Source: Brachybacterium timonense
GTDB lineage: Bacteria; Actinomycetota; Actinomycetes; Actinomycetales; Dermabacteraceae
Assembly: GCF_900258505.1 (NCBI RefSeq)
Contig: NZ_LT984895.1
Span: 1,207,952 to 1,271,951, forward strand
Length of the DNA stretch: 64,000 nt
Reading direction: 5' to 3'
The notes beneath the pieces were generated by a model. It was not told where the DNA came from. It searched no databases and was given only the letters and a program-made list of their open reading frames with translations. Positions 8,723 to 17,826 of this stretch are shown here, piece by piece (positions within the stretch are counted from its first letter, which is position 1; every line of letters starts with the position of its first letter). Made by a program: the position numbers and the translations under genes.

Positions 8723-9154
8723 TCAGTCCACGGGGCCCGTCGGCTCCGGGAAACGGGCGGCGATCGCCTGGTGCTGGAAGAACACCGCCGACTCTCGCGC
8801 CGATGGCGTGCCCAGATCCGGGTCAGCCCCCGCGTCCAGCAGTTCCTCGACCACATCATTGAACCCCTTGAACACGGCACCCGCCAAGGGGGTTTGGCCG
8901 CGGTCATTCATGAGGTCCACGTCGGCGCCGCGTCGCGCGAGTTCCCGCACGAGCTGTGCGTGCCCGTGGTACGCGGCGAGCATGAGCATCGAGTTCCCGT
9001 CGGCGGAGCGCATATCCACCGGGGCACCCTGGTCCACCAGCGGCAGAAGACGGGCAGCGTCCCCGGTGCGGGCCATGTCCAGCATCGAATGGGCGAGCTC
9101 CACCACCGCGTCCTGAAGCTGATCAGCGGGTAGATCGACATCCTCGGCATCCAT
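8723..9154 (-). CDS. Small ankyrin-repeat protein
   Basis: 143 residues made almost wholly of ankyrin repeats: visible units include LVDQGAPVDMRSADGNSMLM, VRELARRGADVDLMNDRGQT and VEELLDAGADPDLGTP. Such proteins mediate protein-protein contacts, and no catalytic motif is present. No signal peptide is seen, so it is presumably cytoplasmic. A -10-like TAGGCT lies 6 nt before the ATG (9161-9166 on the plus strand) and there is no Shine-Dalgarno, so the message is probably leaderless. Actinobacteria commonly carry such single small ankyrin genes; partners are unknown. Confidence 0.85.
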   Translation of the reverse strand: MDAEDVDLPADQLQDAVVELAHSMLDMARTGDAARLLPLVDQGAPVDMRSADGNSMLMLAAYHGHAQLVRELARRGADVDLMNDRGQTPLAGAVFKGFNDVVEELLDAGADPDLGTPSARESAVFFQHQAIAARFPEPTGPVD

Positions 9155-9180
9155 GCGTTCAGCCTACGGGGCAGGGCCGC

Positions 9181-11478
9181 TCACAGCACCAGCATCTGGG
9201 CGGTGAGCGGCCACACGAGCAGCAGCACGCCGATCAGGATGCCCACCACGTCGGCCGCCCGGAACGGGGCTGGCAGCGCCCAGGTGCGCTGATGGGCAGT
9301 GGCAAATCCGCGGGAGTCCAGGGCGAGCGCCTGCTGCTGAGCGCCGCGCAGACTCTGCACGAGCAGGGCAAGGGTGGCGGAGGCGAGCAGGCGCACCGAG
9401 CGCCCACTCCCCAGGCCGCGCAGCCGACGGGTCTGCACAATCACCTGCCATTGCTGGTCGAGCTGGCTGGCACGGACCAGTCCCGCCACCGACGCCACGA
9501 CAGGTCGCGCTGGTGCGCGCAGCCGCTGCCCCAGGGCATCGCCAAGCGCTGTGGGGTCGAGAGCTCCCAGCGTGAGCACGCCGGGGGCGACGAACACCGT
9601 GATCCGTGAGGCTTCCTTGAGGCCCACGAGCCACGCGGCACCGGAGAGCGAGGCTTCAGCCCCCAGCAGCGCGGTGGTCCACGCGAGGCTCGCCGCGGAT
9701 AGCAGCACGGGGGTGAGCCTCAGTAGAGCACCGCCAAGGCTGCGCACGGTCAGCGGTGCGAGCAGCAGTATCGGCACCAGGGCGAGCACACCGCCCTGCC
9801 AGGTCTGCACCGCGAAGGACCCGGCTGCGCCCAGAATCCCGATCAGGCACAGGGTGAGCGGATTCAGACGATCCGCGGGGATCACGGGGCGGTGCACCAC
9901 TGGCACTACCTGGCGCCGGGGCTCCTGCGTGGGGGAGGGGAACCCGTTGCGCGGTGCTGAGAAAAGCGCGGGAGCCATGCCCTCGGATTCGGCATCGCCC
10001 AACGTGATGACATGGTTCGCCAGCGGTACAAGGCGCGGGTCGTGGGAGGCGACGACCACCGCCGTGCCCTGTGCCCGCGCCTGCTCCACCAGGGTGAGGA
10101 CCGCGGCGCAGCGCTGCGCGTCCAGCCCGACCGTCGGCTCGTCGAGCACCAGCAGCCGCGGGGCAGAGGCCAGGGCCGCCCCGATCGCCAGGCGCCGCTG
10201 TTCACCGCCGGAGAGCGTGTAGGGGTTCGCGGCGGCAAGACCATCCAGCCCCGTCGCATGCAACAGCTCGTTGGCGCGCTGCTCATCGTCAGCCCACCGT
10301 GAGGCCAGCAGCTCCTCCCGGACTGTCGGCGCGACGAAGGAGTGCTCAGGATTCTGCGGCACGAACGCGAGCTGCGCAGGATCCGGGCGCTGAATCTCTC
10401 CGCTGAGCGGGGCATCGAGGCCGAGCAGTACACGCAGCAGACTCGTCTTCCCACTGCCGCTCGGTCCGGTGAGCACGTGCATCTGCCCGGGCTGGAGGGC
10501 GAGGCTGAGGCCCGTCAGGAGCACGCGCGCCTGAGGGTCGCGGCCACGGCGTCGCCGACGCCGGGTGCCGACGCTCAGATCGGTGGCCGTCAGCACGGGC
10601 GGCACGGCCGCGCCCGGGGACGCATCGCGGGGGCTGTCCGTGGGCGTCTGTGTCAGGCCAGTCTGCCCGGCGTGAGCGTCAGTCTGATCCGTCGGCTCCG
10701 ACGGGTCCGCCGGGTGGTCCTGTTCGCTGGCTGCCGGTGGTGGGGCCGACGACGGCTGGGCGGTGAGCGAGGCGGGGCGTGGTAACGCATCCGGTGCGGC
10801 GTCCTGCAGGATGCGGCCCTGCTCACCCAGCACAATGACCCGATCCACGTGGTCCCACCAGGCGGCCGCATCATGATCAGCCACCACCATCGTGCGCGTG
10901 CGGGCTGCATCACGCACGGCTGCTCGCACCCGCTGCGCCGCGGCGGCATCGAGCATGCTGCATGGCTCATCCAGCAGCAACACTCCCGGATGTAGAGCGA
11001 GCGCACCGGCGAGGGCGATGCGCTGCTGCTGCCCGCCGCTGGCCTGCAGGGGGTCGCGGTCAGTGTCGAGATCGACGGCGGCATCGCGCAGCGCAGTGGC
11101 GACCCGGGCATGGATCTCAGCGCGATCCACCTGTGCGTTTTCCGGGCCGAAGGCGGTATCGCGCCCCACATTCGCGCCGACGAGCGCGTCGGCGGGATTC
11201 TGCAGCAACAGCGCCCGCTCACCTGGCCGGGACGGGGCCGGCATGCTGCCGGTGAGGTCTCCCGCCGTCGGGTCGAGCAGCCCAGCCAAGGCTTGCAGCA
11301 GGGTCGACTTGCCGCTTCCGCTCGCGCCGGTGAGCAGCACATGCTGCCCGGCGGGGATCTCCAGGCTCACGGCGTCCAGCGTCGGCTCCCGGCGCGAGAG
11401 AGGCCGCCACGTGAGTTCGCGCAGGCTCAGCGCCGTGGCCCAGCTGAGCGGAGCCACGGGGGAGCGATCGTCGCTCAC
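9181..11478 (-). CDS. Fused ECF transporter energising module: EcfA-EcfA'-EcfT in one chain (YkoD/YkoC-type)
   Basis: 765 residues. The first ABC ATPase (about 1-240) has Walker A GASGSGKST, signature ASGGQQQRIAL and Walker B LLLDEP. A low-complexity Pro/Ser/Thr/Asp linker follows. The second ATPase (about 300-510) has Walker A GPSGSGKTS, signature LSGGEQRRLAIG and Walker B LVLDEP. The C-terminal ~240 residues are membrane segments with the EcfT-like DSRGF motif. In the classical arrangement ATPases and EcfT are separate proteins. I place the start at GTG 11478, which begins 4 nt after the ykoE-like stop, instead of the longer in-frame extension into that gene. With the riboswitch upstream, thiamine or its pyrimidine precursor is the likely substrate. 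Confidence 0.85.
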   Translation of the reverse strand: MSDDRSPVAPLSWATALSLRELTWRPLSRREPTLDAVSLEIPAGQHVLLTGASGSGKSTLLQALAGLLDPTAGDLTGSMPAPSRPGERALLLQNPADALVGANVGRDTAFGPENAQVDRAEIHARVATALRDAAVDLDTDRDPLQASGGQQQRIALAGALALHPGVLLLDEPCSMLDAAAAQRVRAAVRDAARTRTMVVADHDAAAWWDHVDRVIVLGEQGRILQDAAPDALPRPASLTAQPSSAPPPAASEQDHPADPSEPTDQTDAHAGQTGLTQTPTDSPRDASPGAAVPPVLTATDLSVGTRRRRRRGRDPQARVLLTGLSLALQPGQMHVLTGPSGSGKTSLLRVLLGLDAPLSGEIQRPDPAQLAFVPQNPEHSFVAPTVREELLASRWADDEQRANELLHATGLDGLAAANPYTLSGGEQRRLAIGAALASAPRLLVLDEPTVGLDAQRCAAVLTLVEQARAQGTAVVVASHDPRLVPLANHVITLGDAESEGMAPALFSAPRNGFPSPTQEPRRQVVPVVHRPVIPADRLNPLTLCLIGILGAAGSFAVQTWQGGVLALVPILLLAPLTVRSLGGALLRLTPVLLSAASLAWTTALLGAEASLSGAAWLVGLKEASRITVFVAPGVLTLGALDPTALGDALGQRLRAPARPVVASVAGLVRASQLDQQWQVIVQTRRLRGLGSGRSVRLLASATLALLVQSLRGAQQQALALDSRGFATAHQRTWALPAPFRAADVVGILIGVLLLVWPLTAQMLVL

Positions 11479-11482
11479 CGGA

Positions 11483-12100
11483 TCACACCCGGTTCCGCTC
11501 AGCCCTCTCACGCCCGGCGGGCAGGGCATCCAGCGCACCGGTTGCCGCGAGGGCACGTGTAGCAGCGTGACCCAGCACGCCGCACAGCACGGCACCGGAC
11601 AGCAGGAAGAAGGCGAGCATCGCCAGGGAATACGGCCAGCTCATCTCCATGTAGTACGCGGCCTTCTCCCAGCCCCACTCCAGCAGCGCGGCGAGCACAC
11701 CGCCGAGCATCGCCACCGGCAGGGTGAAGCGGCGGTAGCGGGTCAGCAGGAACGCGAGCTCCACGCCGCCGCCCTGCATGAGGCCGGAGATCGCGGTGCC
11801 CCAGCCCCACGGGCTGCCCAGCAGCATCGACAGCACGGCGGCGATCATCTCCGCGAGCAGCGCAGCGCCCGGACGGCGCACGATCAGTCCGGCCAGCACA
11901 GCGGGCAGGAACCAGATACCAGCCAGAATGCCCTCGGCCGGTTTGAAGGCGGCCGTCAGCGGGTCGATGAGGGTGTACAGCTGGCCGTAGCCCAGGAATG
12001 CGACACCGAAGGCAACGCCGATTCCGACGGTCACCAGCAGGTCGACGGTGCGGAACCCGGTGCGTGCTGCGTCGGTGTCATGGGTGGTGGTGGATGTCAT
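11483..12100 (-). CDS. ECF transporter substrate-binding (S) component, YkoE family
   Basis: 205 residues, predominantly hydrophobic with about six membrane segments, resembling YkoE, the S component of the thiamine/hydroxymethylpyrimidine importer. Telling segments are the N-terminal DLLVTVGIGVAFG and the GSPWGWGTAISGLMQGGG stretch with a conserved aromatic/glycine-rich loop. It would bind the vitamin in the membrane and deliver it through the fused ATPase-EcfT protein encoded just downstream. A strong GGAAGGAG precedes the ATG by 6 nt. That Shine-Dalgarno is part of a hairpin downstream of the TPP riboswitch, so translation is likely controlled by thiamine pyrophosphate. Confidence 0.88.
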   Translation of the reverse strand: MTSTTTHDTDAARTGFRTVDLLVTVGIGVAFGVAFLGYGQLYTLIDPLTAAFKPAEGILAGIWFLPAVLAGLIVRRPGAALLAEMIAAVLSMLLGSPWGWGTAISGLMQGGGVELAFLLTRYRRFTLPVAMLGGVLAALLEWGWEKAAYYMEMSWPYSLAMLAFFLLSGAVLCGVLGHAATRALAATGALDALPAGRERAERNRV

Positions 12101-12108
12101 CGTGCTCT

Positions 12109-12240
12109 CCTTCCAGAACTCGGAAGGGGCGCGCAGAACTCTGCGCGGGAATCCCGACTCCCTACGCCGGTATGAACCGGATCAGGTTCGAGGGTCAGCG
12201 CCGGTCGGCACACTCTCAGCACCCCGTTGGTGCTCCCCTG
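12109..12240 (-). promoter_or_regulatory. TPP (THI-box) riboswitch with expression-platform hairpins
   Basis: Read on the minus strand, 12240 to about 12155 holds the THI-box consensus: GGGGAGC near the 5' end, GCTGAGAGTG, then CCTCGAACCTGATC followed by GGTTCATACCGGCGTAGGGA. Downstream are a CGCGCAGA/TCTGCGCG hairpin (about 12130-12147) and a second hairpin, CCTTCC-N7-GGAAGG (12109-12127), whose right arm is the ykoE Shine-Dalgarno. A -10-like TACACT lies upstream (plus-strand 12258-12263). The riboswitch controls the YkoE/ECF operon; a translational mechanism is suggested by the sequestered ribosome site. Confidence 0.93.
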
Positions 12241-12444
12241 TCATGGATGACCGCACCAGTGTACGTGCACGTCGTGGCGATTTCGGTGATTCCGTGCACT
12301 GGTGATGTGTGATCTGGGCACGGCCCGGCGCCACGGCGCGTCATGAGCGGCTGGATGCGGTCGCGATGGCGGCTGCACAGCAGCGACCCGGCTGCTGCAC
12401 AGCAACTCCACGGTTGCTGCGTGCCGGCGCGTCGCCGTGGTGCA

Positions 12445-13020
12445 TCACCGTCGGGCGCGGATCGCCTGATCCACCGCGGCAGCAGTTGCCTGCGGATCCT
12501 CGGGCGAGAGCAGATAGTTCACGCCCTTCCGGCCGATGATCTCCACCATGGTGCCGGCCTTCGTGGCGAGTATCCGGTATCGCTCCTGCGGTTGATCCGA
12601 GGTGCGGATGCGGCCCGTGCCCACCGCCGTGAGGTCGTCCGCCTGCGGGGTGAACACCAATCCGCGTCGCCAGCCGACGCCGCCCACGGTGGTGCCCAAC
12701 TGTGAGGCGGGCACCTCACGCAGCTGCACGGAGCGGAAGTCGTGCACGTCCCAGGTGCGCTGCGGCCAGAATCCGCCCAGCGACACCGTCACCCCGCGGT
12801 CATCCACCACGAAACGCGTCCACAGCCGCATCCACTGCCATAACGCCAGCAGAACGCACAAGGCCAGTACGGCCCACAGCAGCGGGCCAAGGCCGGGCAG
12901 CGCACGCATCCACATCAGCGCCACCAATGCGGCGCCGCTGAGCAACGTGATCACGATGCGGCTCCATCCGACCATCCCCGGCCTGGTGGTGCCGACGTAG
13001 AACGGCGGCGCGGGCCTCAC
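12445..13020 (-). CDS. Membrane protein with a PH-like C-terminal domain
   Basis: 191 residues. Two adjacent transmembrane segments (roughly residues 20-70) are followed by a beta-rich soluble part (RFVVDDRGVTVSLGGFWPQRTWDVHDFRSVQLRE and onward) that looks like the bacterial PH-domain fold found in small actinobacterial membrane proteins. The function is unknown. It overlaps the M13 peptidase stop by 4 bp (ATGA), so the two are co-translated. The region between this gene's stop and the riboswitch promoter (about 200 bp) shows no further gene. Confidence 0.7.
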   Translation of the reverse strand: MRPAPPFYVGTTRPGMVGWSRIVITLLSGAALVALMWMRALPGLGPLLWAVLALCVLLALWQWMRLWTRFVVDDRGVTVSLGGFWPQRTWDVHDFRSVQLREVPASQLGTTVGGVGWRRGLVFTPQADDLTAVGTGRIRTSDQPQERYRILATKAGTMVEIIGRKGVNYLLSPEDPQATAAAVDQAIRARR

Positions 13021-15035
13021 CAGATTGAGACCCTGTCCTCGGGCGCGCGGTACATGCCGTCCCCGTCACGCACATCGAACGCCTGATGGAACTCCTCCAG
13101 GTGGCTCGCCGTGGTGTTGCAGCGGAACTCCTGGGGGGAATGCGGATCTGTGGCCAGACGACGGATGGCCTCCTCCGCGCGGTTCTTTCCGCGCCACACC
13201 GTGGCCCAGCCCAGGAACAGGCGCTGCATCGGGGTGAAGCCATCGAGCTCGGGGCCATCCGCGCCGCCGCTCATGCGGTACGCCTTCACCGCGATCGACA
13301 GTCCGCCCAGGTCACCGATGTTCTCGCCGACGGTGAGGGCACCGTTGACCCGGTGAGCATCGTCCAGGTCCCGCGGCGAGAGCTCGGAGAACTGCTCGAT
13401 CAGCGTGCTGGTGCGCTGTTCGAAGGCACTGCGATCCTCATCGGTCCACCAGGACACGAGGTTGCCGGAACCGTCGTATTTCGACCCCTGGTCGTCGAAG
13501 CCGTGGCCGATCTCGTGGCCGATCACCGCGCCGATGCCACCGAAGTTCACGGCATCTTCAGCGTCGGCGTCGAAGAACGGCGGCTGCAGGATCGCAGCGG
13601 GGAAGACGATCTCGTTGCGGCCCGGGTTGTAATAGGCGTTGACGGTCTGCGGCGTCATATGCCACTCATGGTCGTCGATCGGGCCACCCACCTTCGCGAA
13701 CTCGAAGGCGGCATCGAATCGACGTCCGGCCCGCACCGTCGCCACCAGATCACCCTCGACCACCTCGAGACCGTCGTAGGATCGCCACTGCTCGGGGTAG
13801 CCGATCTTCGCAGTGAAGCGCCCCAGCTTCTCCAGCGCGCGCTCACGGGTCTGCGGCGTCATCCAGGTCAGCTCGCTGATCGACGCGCGGTACGCCTCCT
13901 GCAGCGCCTGCACCAGCTGCGCCATGCGCTCCTTATGCTCCGGCGGGAAATGCCGCGCCACATACAGCTGCCCCACATCGAAACCCACGAGGGTCTCGAC
14001 GAAGCCGACGCCGCGCTTCCACCGTTCACGCAGTTCTTCCGCGCCGGAGAGCACCTTCCCGGTGAAGGAGAAGTTCGCGTCAACGAAGGCCTGCGACAGA
14101 TACGGCGCGTACGAGGAGACGACATGGACCGCAAGCCACGTGCGCAGCACGTCCACCGGTTCGTCGGCGAACAGGTCGGAGGCGGCGCGAACGAACTCCG
14201 GTTGACTCACGCATACCTGTTCGAACACAGCCGGATCCGCCCCCGTGCCCGCCACGAACGCGTCCCAGGGCAGACGCGGCGCAAGGTCGCGCCGCTGCGC
14301 ATCGGTCATCGGATTGTTCGATGCCGCGCGGTCGCGCACCCGCACCACATCCACGTGGCAGGCCGCCAGACGGGTCTCAAAATCCATCACCGCGCGCGCC
14401 TGGTCAGCAGCGGAGCCGATCACGAGCCCGGTGCGGCCCGGCAGGGACGCGAGCTCAGCGAGCTCAGCCAGATGCCGCTCGTAGGCCTGCCGGATCGGCG
14501 CATAGCTGTCTTCGCGATAGTAGGACTCATCCGGCAGTCCCAGGCCGGACTGGTGGAGCTTGACCTGGTAGGCCGTGGAGTCGTTGTCGTCGGTCCACAC
14601 GTAGGCGGCAAGCAGCCCGGTGCCGGACTCGGGCGAGGACATGACACGGGTGATGGCCTCGTGATCGTCGGCGCTGAGGATCTGCTCCAGCAAGGGCTCA
14701 AGCGGGGTCGAGCCAGCCTGCTCAATGCGCTCGGTGTCCATGAACATCGTGTACAGCGCACCGATGCGCCGCGCAGCGATCGCCTGCGCATCCGTGTCAG
14801 CGCCGGTGGCGTCCCCACCACGGGCGGCGCACTCCTCGACGATCTCGCGTACGCGCTGCTCCGACAGGTCACGCAGGCGATGGAACTCGCCGTCGCTCGA
14901 ACGATCCGCCGGGATCTCGTGCTCAGCCAGCCAGCGGCCGTTGACGTGTCCGAACAGGTCATCCTGGATGCGGATCGAATCATCGACGGCGCTGAGGTCG
15001 AGTCCGGAGCGGGAACGGGCATCGGCGGTGGTCAC
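13017..15035 (-). CDS. M13 family zinc metallopeptidase (PepO/neprilysin-like)
   Basis: 672 residues, full length for M13 peptidases. The zinc site HEIGHGF and the downstream third-ligand motif ENIGDLGG are present, preceded by the typical VNAYYNPGRNEIVFPA segment. The C-terminus ends in the conserved tryptophan. No signal peptide is visible, so it is probably cytoplasmic, cleaving small peptides. The start is GTG at 15035, with GAAGGAGA five bases upstream. The gene follows a membrane-protein gene by 27 bp and overlaps the PH-like protein gene by 4 bp, making a three-gene operon. Confidence 0.93.
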   Translation of the reverse strand: MTTADARSRSGLDLSAVDDSIRIQDDLFGHVNGRWLAEHEIPADRSSDGEFHRLRDLSEQRVREIVEECAARGGDATGADTDAQAIAARRIGALYTMFMDTERIEQAGSTPLEPLLEQILSADDHEAITRVMSSPESGTGLLAAYVWTDDNDSTAYQVKLHQSGLGLPDESYYREDSYAPIRQAYERHLAELAELASLPGRTGLVIGSAADQARAVMDFETRLAACHVDVVRVRDRAASNNPMTDAQRRDLAPRLPWDAFVAGTGADPAVFEQVCVSQPEFVRAASDLFADEPVDVLRTWLAVHVVSSYAPYLSQAFVDANFSFTGKVLSGAEELRERWKRGVGFVETLVGFDVGQLYVARHFPPEHKERMAQLVQALQEAYRASISELTWMTPQTRERALEKLGRFTAKIGYPEQWRSYDGLEVVEGDLVATVRAGRRFDAAFEFAKVGGPIDDHEWHMTPQTVNAYYNPGRNEIVFPAAILQPPFFDADAEDAVNFGGIGAVIGHEIGHGFDDQGSKYDGSGNLVSWWTDEDRSAFEQRTSTLIEQFSELSPRDLDDAHRVNGALTVGENIGDLGGLSIAVKAYRMSGGADGPELDGFTPMQRLFLGWATVWRGKNRAEEAIRRLATDPHSPQEFRCNTTASHLEEFHQAFDVRDGDGMYRAPEDRVSIW

Positions 15036-15062
15036 AGTGATCTCCTTCGCACGGAAAGATGG

Positions 15063-15848
15063 TCAGGCGGTGGTCATGCCCAGGAGGGCGAGGGCGAGCG
15101 TGAGCGCTCCCAGAGCCAGTGGCGCATACGCCCAGGCGGAGCGCGAGCGTGTTGCGGGGGAGCGGCGCTGCAGCATGAGCGTGGCCATGGACGAGGCGAA
15201 CGACAGCACGAACGTGCCGATCACCATCATCGGCGCCAGGCACACGAGCATCGTCGCACCGATTTGGAACAGCGCGGTGGCCAGAACGTCGATCAGACGC
15301 ATCAGCACGGTGGAGCGGGCGGAGACGCGCTCTGTGAGAAGGGTCGCCACTGCCTCCTTCCCCCACAGTGATGGAGTGGCCAGGCGGCGCCGCGTGGAGA
15401 TGGTCTGAACTGTGGCGACGATAAGCCACGCCAGAGCCGCTCCGAGCCCGACCCACAGGCCCAGTGGGCCGCGATCCTCAAGCGGCCACAGCACGTACGC
15501 GAGCAGCACGGCCCCGACTCGCAGCGCCTCTTCGATGCCGGAGCGGAAGGCGAGCAGGCCCGGGTTCACCACCAGGCGCACCCGCATCCGCGTCACCACC
15601 AGGCTTGTGATCAGTGTGAACAGCAGCTGGAAGCCGCCCACGGCTAGTCCCACCAGCAGCGGCAGTGGTGTGGTGGGGGCAGCAGCAAGTGATGCGAGCA
15701 CCAATGCGAGGGCCAGGACGGGGATCAGCAGTGCCAGCAGCGATAGCCCGCGGATCAGTCCCTGGACGAGATCGGCGCCCGACGGCGCATGATCGTGCCC
15801 GGTGTGGTCGTGGTCGGCGCAGCAGGGCGCACCCTCGGTGGTGGTCAT
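15063..15848 (-). CDS. Polytopic membrane protein with His-rich N-terminus
   Basis: 261 residues. A short N-terminal tail, CCADHDHTGHDH, is rich in Cys/His/Asp and could bind metal. About six to seven transmembrane segments follow. I recognise no family. ATG 15848 is chosen because AGGAGAAGA lies directly upstream and the protein then starts with the His-rich tail; a much longer reading in the same frame runs antisense through the divergent ADP-ribosylglycohydrolase gene and is rejected. It precedes the M13 peptidase in the same operon. Confidence 0.75.
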   Translation of the reverse strand: MTTTEGAPCCADHDHTGHDHAPSGADLVQGLIRGLSLLALLIPVLALALVLASLAAAPTTPLPLLVGLAVGGFQLLFTLITSLVVTRMRVRLVVNPGLLAFRSGIEEALRVGAVLLAYVLWPLEDRGPLGLWVGLGAALAWLIVATVQTISTRRRLATPSLWGKEAVATLLTERVSARSTVLMRLIDVLATALFQIGATMLVCLAPMMVIGTFVLSFASSMATLMLQRRSPATRSRSAWAYAPLALGALTLALALLGMTTA

Positions 15849-16025
15849 TCTTCTCCTCGGTCGAACCCCTCCAGGGTAGTCGCCACGTGGGCTGTGCCGA
15901 TGGCCGCGCTGTGCGTCACGACGCTGTGCCGTGCATGGCGTCACGACGCTGAGCCGCCACTGCCTGGTTTGCCACACCCGAGAGCGCAAACCTTTCATCC
16001 GCCGGTGTGGAACGATAGGTCCGTG

Positions 16026-17063
16026 ATGGATCAGGGCACGACCGGGCGCATTGCGGCGCTCACGGAGCGTCAGCGCGAGAGGGCGCTGGGTGCTGTGGTC
16101 GCTGCCGCCGCCGGTGATGCACTGGGCGCCCCGTATGAATTCCTGGCGCCGATCGCGGATTCCGATGACGTGGAGATGACCGGTGGAGGCGTACTCGACT
16201 GGGAGCCCGGAGAATGGACCGACGACACATCCTTGGCCATCGTCGTGCTGGAAGCGGCCGCCGCGCATCCTGACCATGATCTCTTGGCCGACAGTGCCCA
16301 GGACCAGATCGCCCGTGACTGGTACACGTGGTCGCTGGGCACCCCCGATATCGGTGCCCTGACCTCGACTGTCATGCGCAAAGCCGCAGCCCGGGCCCTC
16401 GAGAACGGGCACCAGGCCCCGCGCGCTGAGGACTTCCGTGCCGCGGCCCTCAGCGCCCATGAGGAGCTGCCACTCGTGGCCGGCAACGGTGCGCTGATGC
16501 GCACGTACGCGAGTGTGCTGCCCAGCCTGAGCCGCACCGACGCTGAAGCGGTCCGCACGATCGACACGATCTGTCGGCTCACTCATGTGCACCGGGACGC
16601 CACGGAGGCGAGCATCCTGTGGGGAATGGCGGTTCGGCACGCCATTCTCAGCGGCAAACTCGACGTGCGTGTTGGCCTCAAGCACCTCGATGCTGAACGG
16701 GCCGGGGCCTGGCTCACACGCATCGAAGAGGCTGAGTCGGCGCCGCCGACCACGTTCCGCCGCAACGGCTGGGTGGTGGGTGCTTTCCAGGCGGCCTGGT
16801 CCTCCATTGCCTTGCAGCTGCCGGTCCCCGAAGGGAAGTTCGCCCAGCGGGAGATGCTCTCTCGTGTGCTGGAGAACGCCGTACGCACCGGATACGACAC
16901 GGACACGGTTGCCTGCGTGGCCGGGGCGCTGATCGGCGCGGCCTTGGGACCAAAGGCAGTGCCGCCCGAGTGGCGGCGTGCCCTCTTCGGCTGGCCAGGC
17001 TATGAACTGACTGAGCTTGTGGGGCTGGCCCGACGTGTGCTCGACCCCGCCCAGGAGGTGTGA
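16026..17063 (+). CDS. ADP-ribosylglycohydrolase family protein
   Basis: 345 residues. It has the family hallmarks: GDALGAPYEF near the N-terminus, the metal-binding WTDDTSLA, GNGALMR, and the C-terminal YDTDTVACVAGALIGA with the second pair of metal-binding aspartates. Enzymes of this family remove ADP-ribose from proteins or small molecules in the cytoplasm with Mg2+. The start is ATG 16026 or GTG 16023; a GATAGGT block just upstream and the absence of a Shine-Dalgarno suggest leaderless expression. Its stop overlaps the next gene's ATG (TGATG). Confidence 0.88.
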   Translation: MDQGTTGRIAALTERQRERALGAVVAAAAGDALGAPYEFLAPIADSDDVEMTGGGVLDWEPGEWTDDTSLAIVVLEAAAAHPDHDLLADSAQDQIARDWYTWSLGTPDIGALTSTVMRKAAARALENGHQAPRAEDFRAAALSAHEELPLVAGNGALMRTYASVLPSLSRTDAEAVRTIDTICRLTHVHRDATEASILWGMAVRHAILSGKLDVRVGLKHLDAERAGAWLTRIEEAESAPPTTFRRNGWVVGAFQAAWSSIALQLPVPEGKFAQREMLSRVLENAVRTGYDTDTVACVAGALIGAALGPKAVPPEWRRALFGWPGYELTELVGLARRVLDPAQEV

Positions 17064-17794
17064 TGACTGCTCGAGATCCCCGCGCGCTGCGGGTGCTCGC
17101 CTGGAACCTATGGGAGCTGCGTGGTGATCTGCGCGCAGCGATCGACGCGATCCGTGACCTCGACCCGGACGTGCTGCTCATGCAGGAGGCTCCCCGCTTC
17201 GTGCTGCCGACGGTCCGTCTGCGCTGGTTCGCCTCGCAGGTGGGCATGGATGTGCTCGTGGGTGGCGCCGGTGGCCGGGGGCTTGCGATCCTCGCTGGCG
17301 AGCGGGCCGCGGCGCAGGTGATCCGCCGCGGCATGCATGCGGTGCGCCAGCAGATCACGGATATGAATTCCACGTATCCGCGAGGGGTGGCAGCGGTGCG
17401 ACTATCGGTGCCGGGCGGTGGTGCGGTGGTTGTCTCCTCCATCCACTTCGCTCTGCAGGAGCCGAACCGGCTCGCCCATGCCCGGCACCTGGCGGAACTG
17501 GTGCGGGGCGCGGGGTGCCCTGTGATCGCCGGTGGCGACCTGAACGAAGAGGCCACGGGGGCGGCGCGCACACTGCTTGAGCCGCTGCTGCGCGATCCGG
17601 CACCGCAAAGTGAACTGACGTTCCCGGCGCGCCGTCCGCAGCGCCGCATCGACGCGGTGCTCGTAACGGACGGGATCCGTGTCCATGAGGCGCACGCCGT
17701 CACCAGCACCCGCACCGTTGCCGCCGACCGTCTGCGGGAAGCATCCGACCACCTGCCCACGCTTGTGGACGTGAGCGTGCCGCGCGCACATTGA
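17063..17794 (+). CDS. Endonuclease/exonuclease/phosphatase (EEP) family protein
   Basis: 243 residues. EEP landmarks are the opening RVLAWNLWEL, the metal-binding glutamate in LLMQEAP, GGDLNEE, and the C-terminal SDHLPTLVDV. This fold cleaves phosphodiester or phosphate bonds of nucleic acids or small molecules with Mg2+; the substrate is unknown. No signal peptide is seen. The ATG at 17063 overlaps the preceding stop and AGGAGG lies 4 nt upstream; GTG 17060 is an alternative. Co-transcription with the ADP-ribosylglycohydrolase suggests a shared role in nucleotide or ADP-ribose turnover, which is inference. Confidence 0.85.
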   Translation: MTARDPRALRVLAWNLWELRGDLRAAIDAIRDLDPDVLLMQEAPRFVLPTVRLRWFASQVGMDVLVGGAGGRGLAILAGERAAAQVIRRGMHAVRQQITDMNSTYPRGVAAVRLSVPGGGAVVVSSIHFALQEPNRLAHARHLAELVRGAGCPVIAGGDLNEEATGAARTLLEPLLRDPAPQSELTFPARRPQRRIDAVLVTDGIRVHEAHAVTSTRTVAADRLREASDHLPTLVDVSVPRAH

Positions 17795-17826
17795 CCGGCG
17801 ATCCACGCGTCCAGACTGAGTGTCGA

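Noticed and set aside
12309-12444. Small open frames after the riboswitch promoter
   Set aside because: Arg/Pro/His-rich, no ribosome site and no conservation signal; treated as non-coding.
13086-15371. 761-residue open frame on the plus strand
   Set aside because: It is antisense to the clear M13 peptidase gene; its length reflects the GC-rich codon structure of the real gene, and it has no family motif.
15849-16685. Upstream extension of the His-rich membrane protein frame
   Set aside because: It overlaps the ADP-ribosylglycohydrolase gene on the other strand; ATG 15848 has a strong AGGAG.
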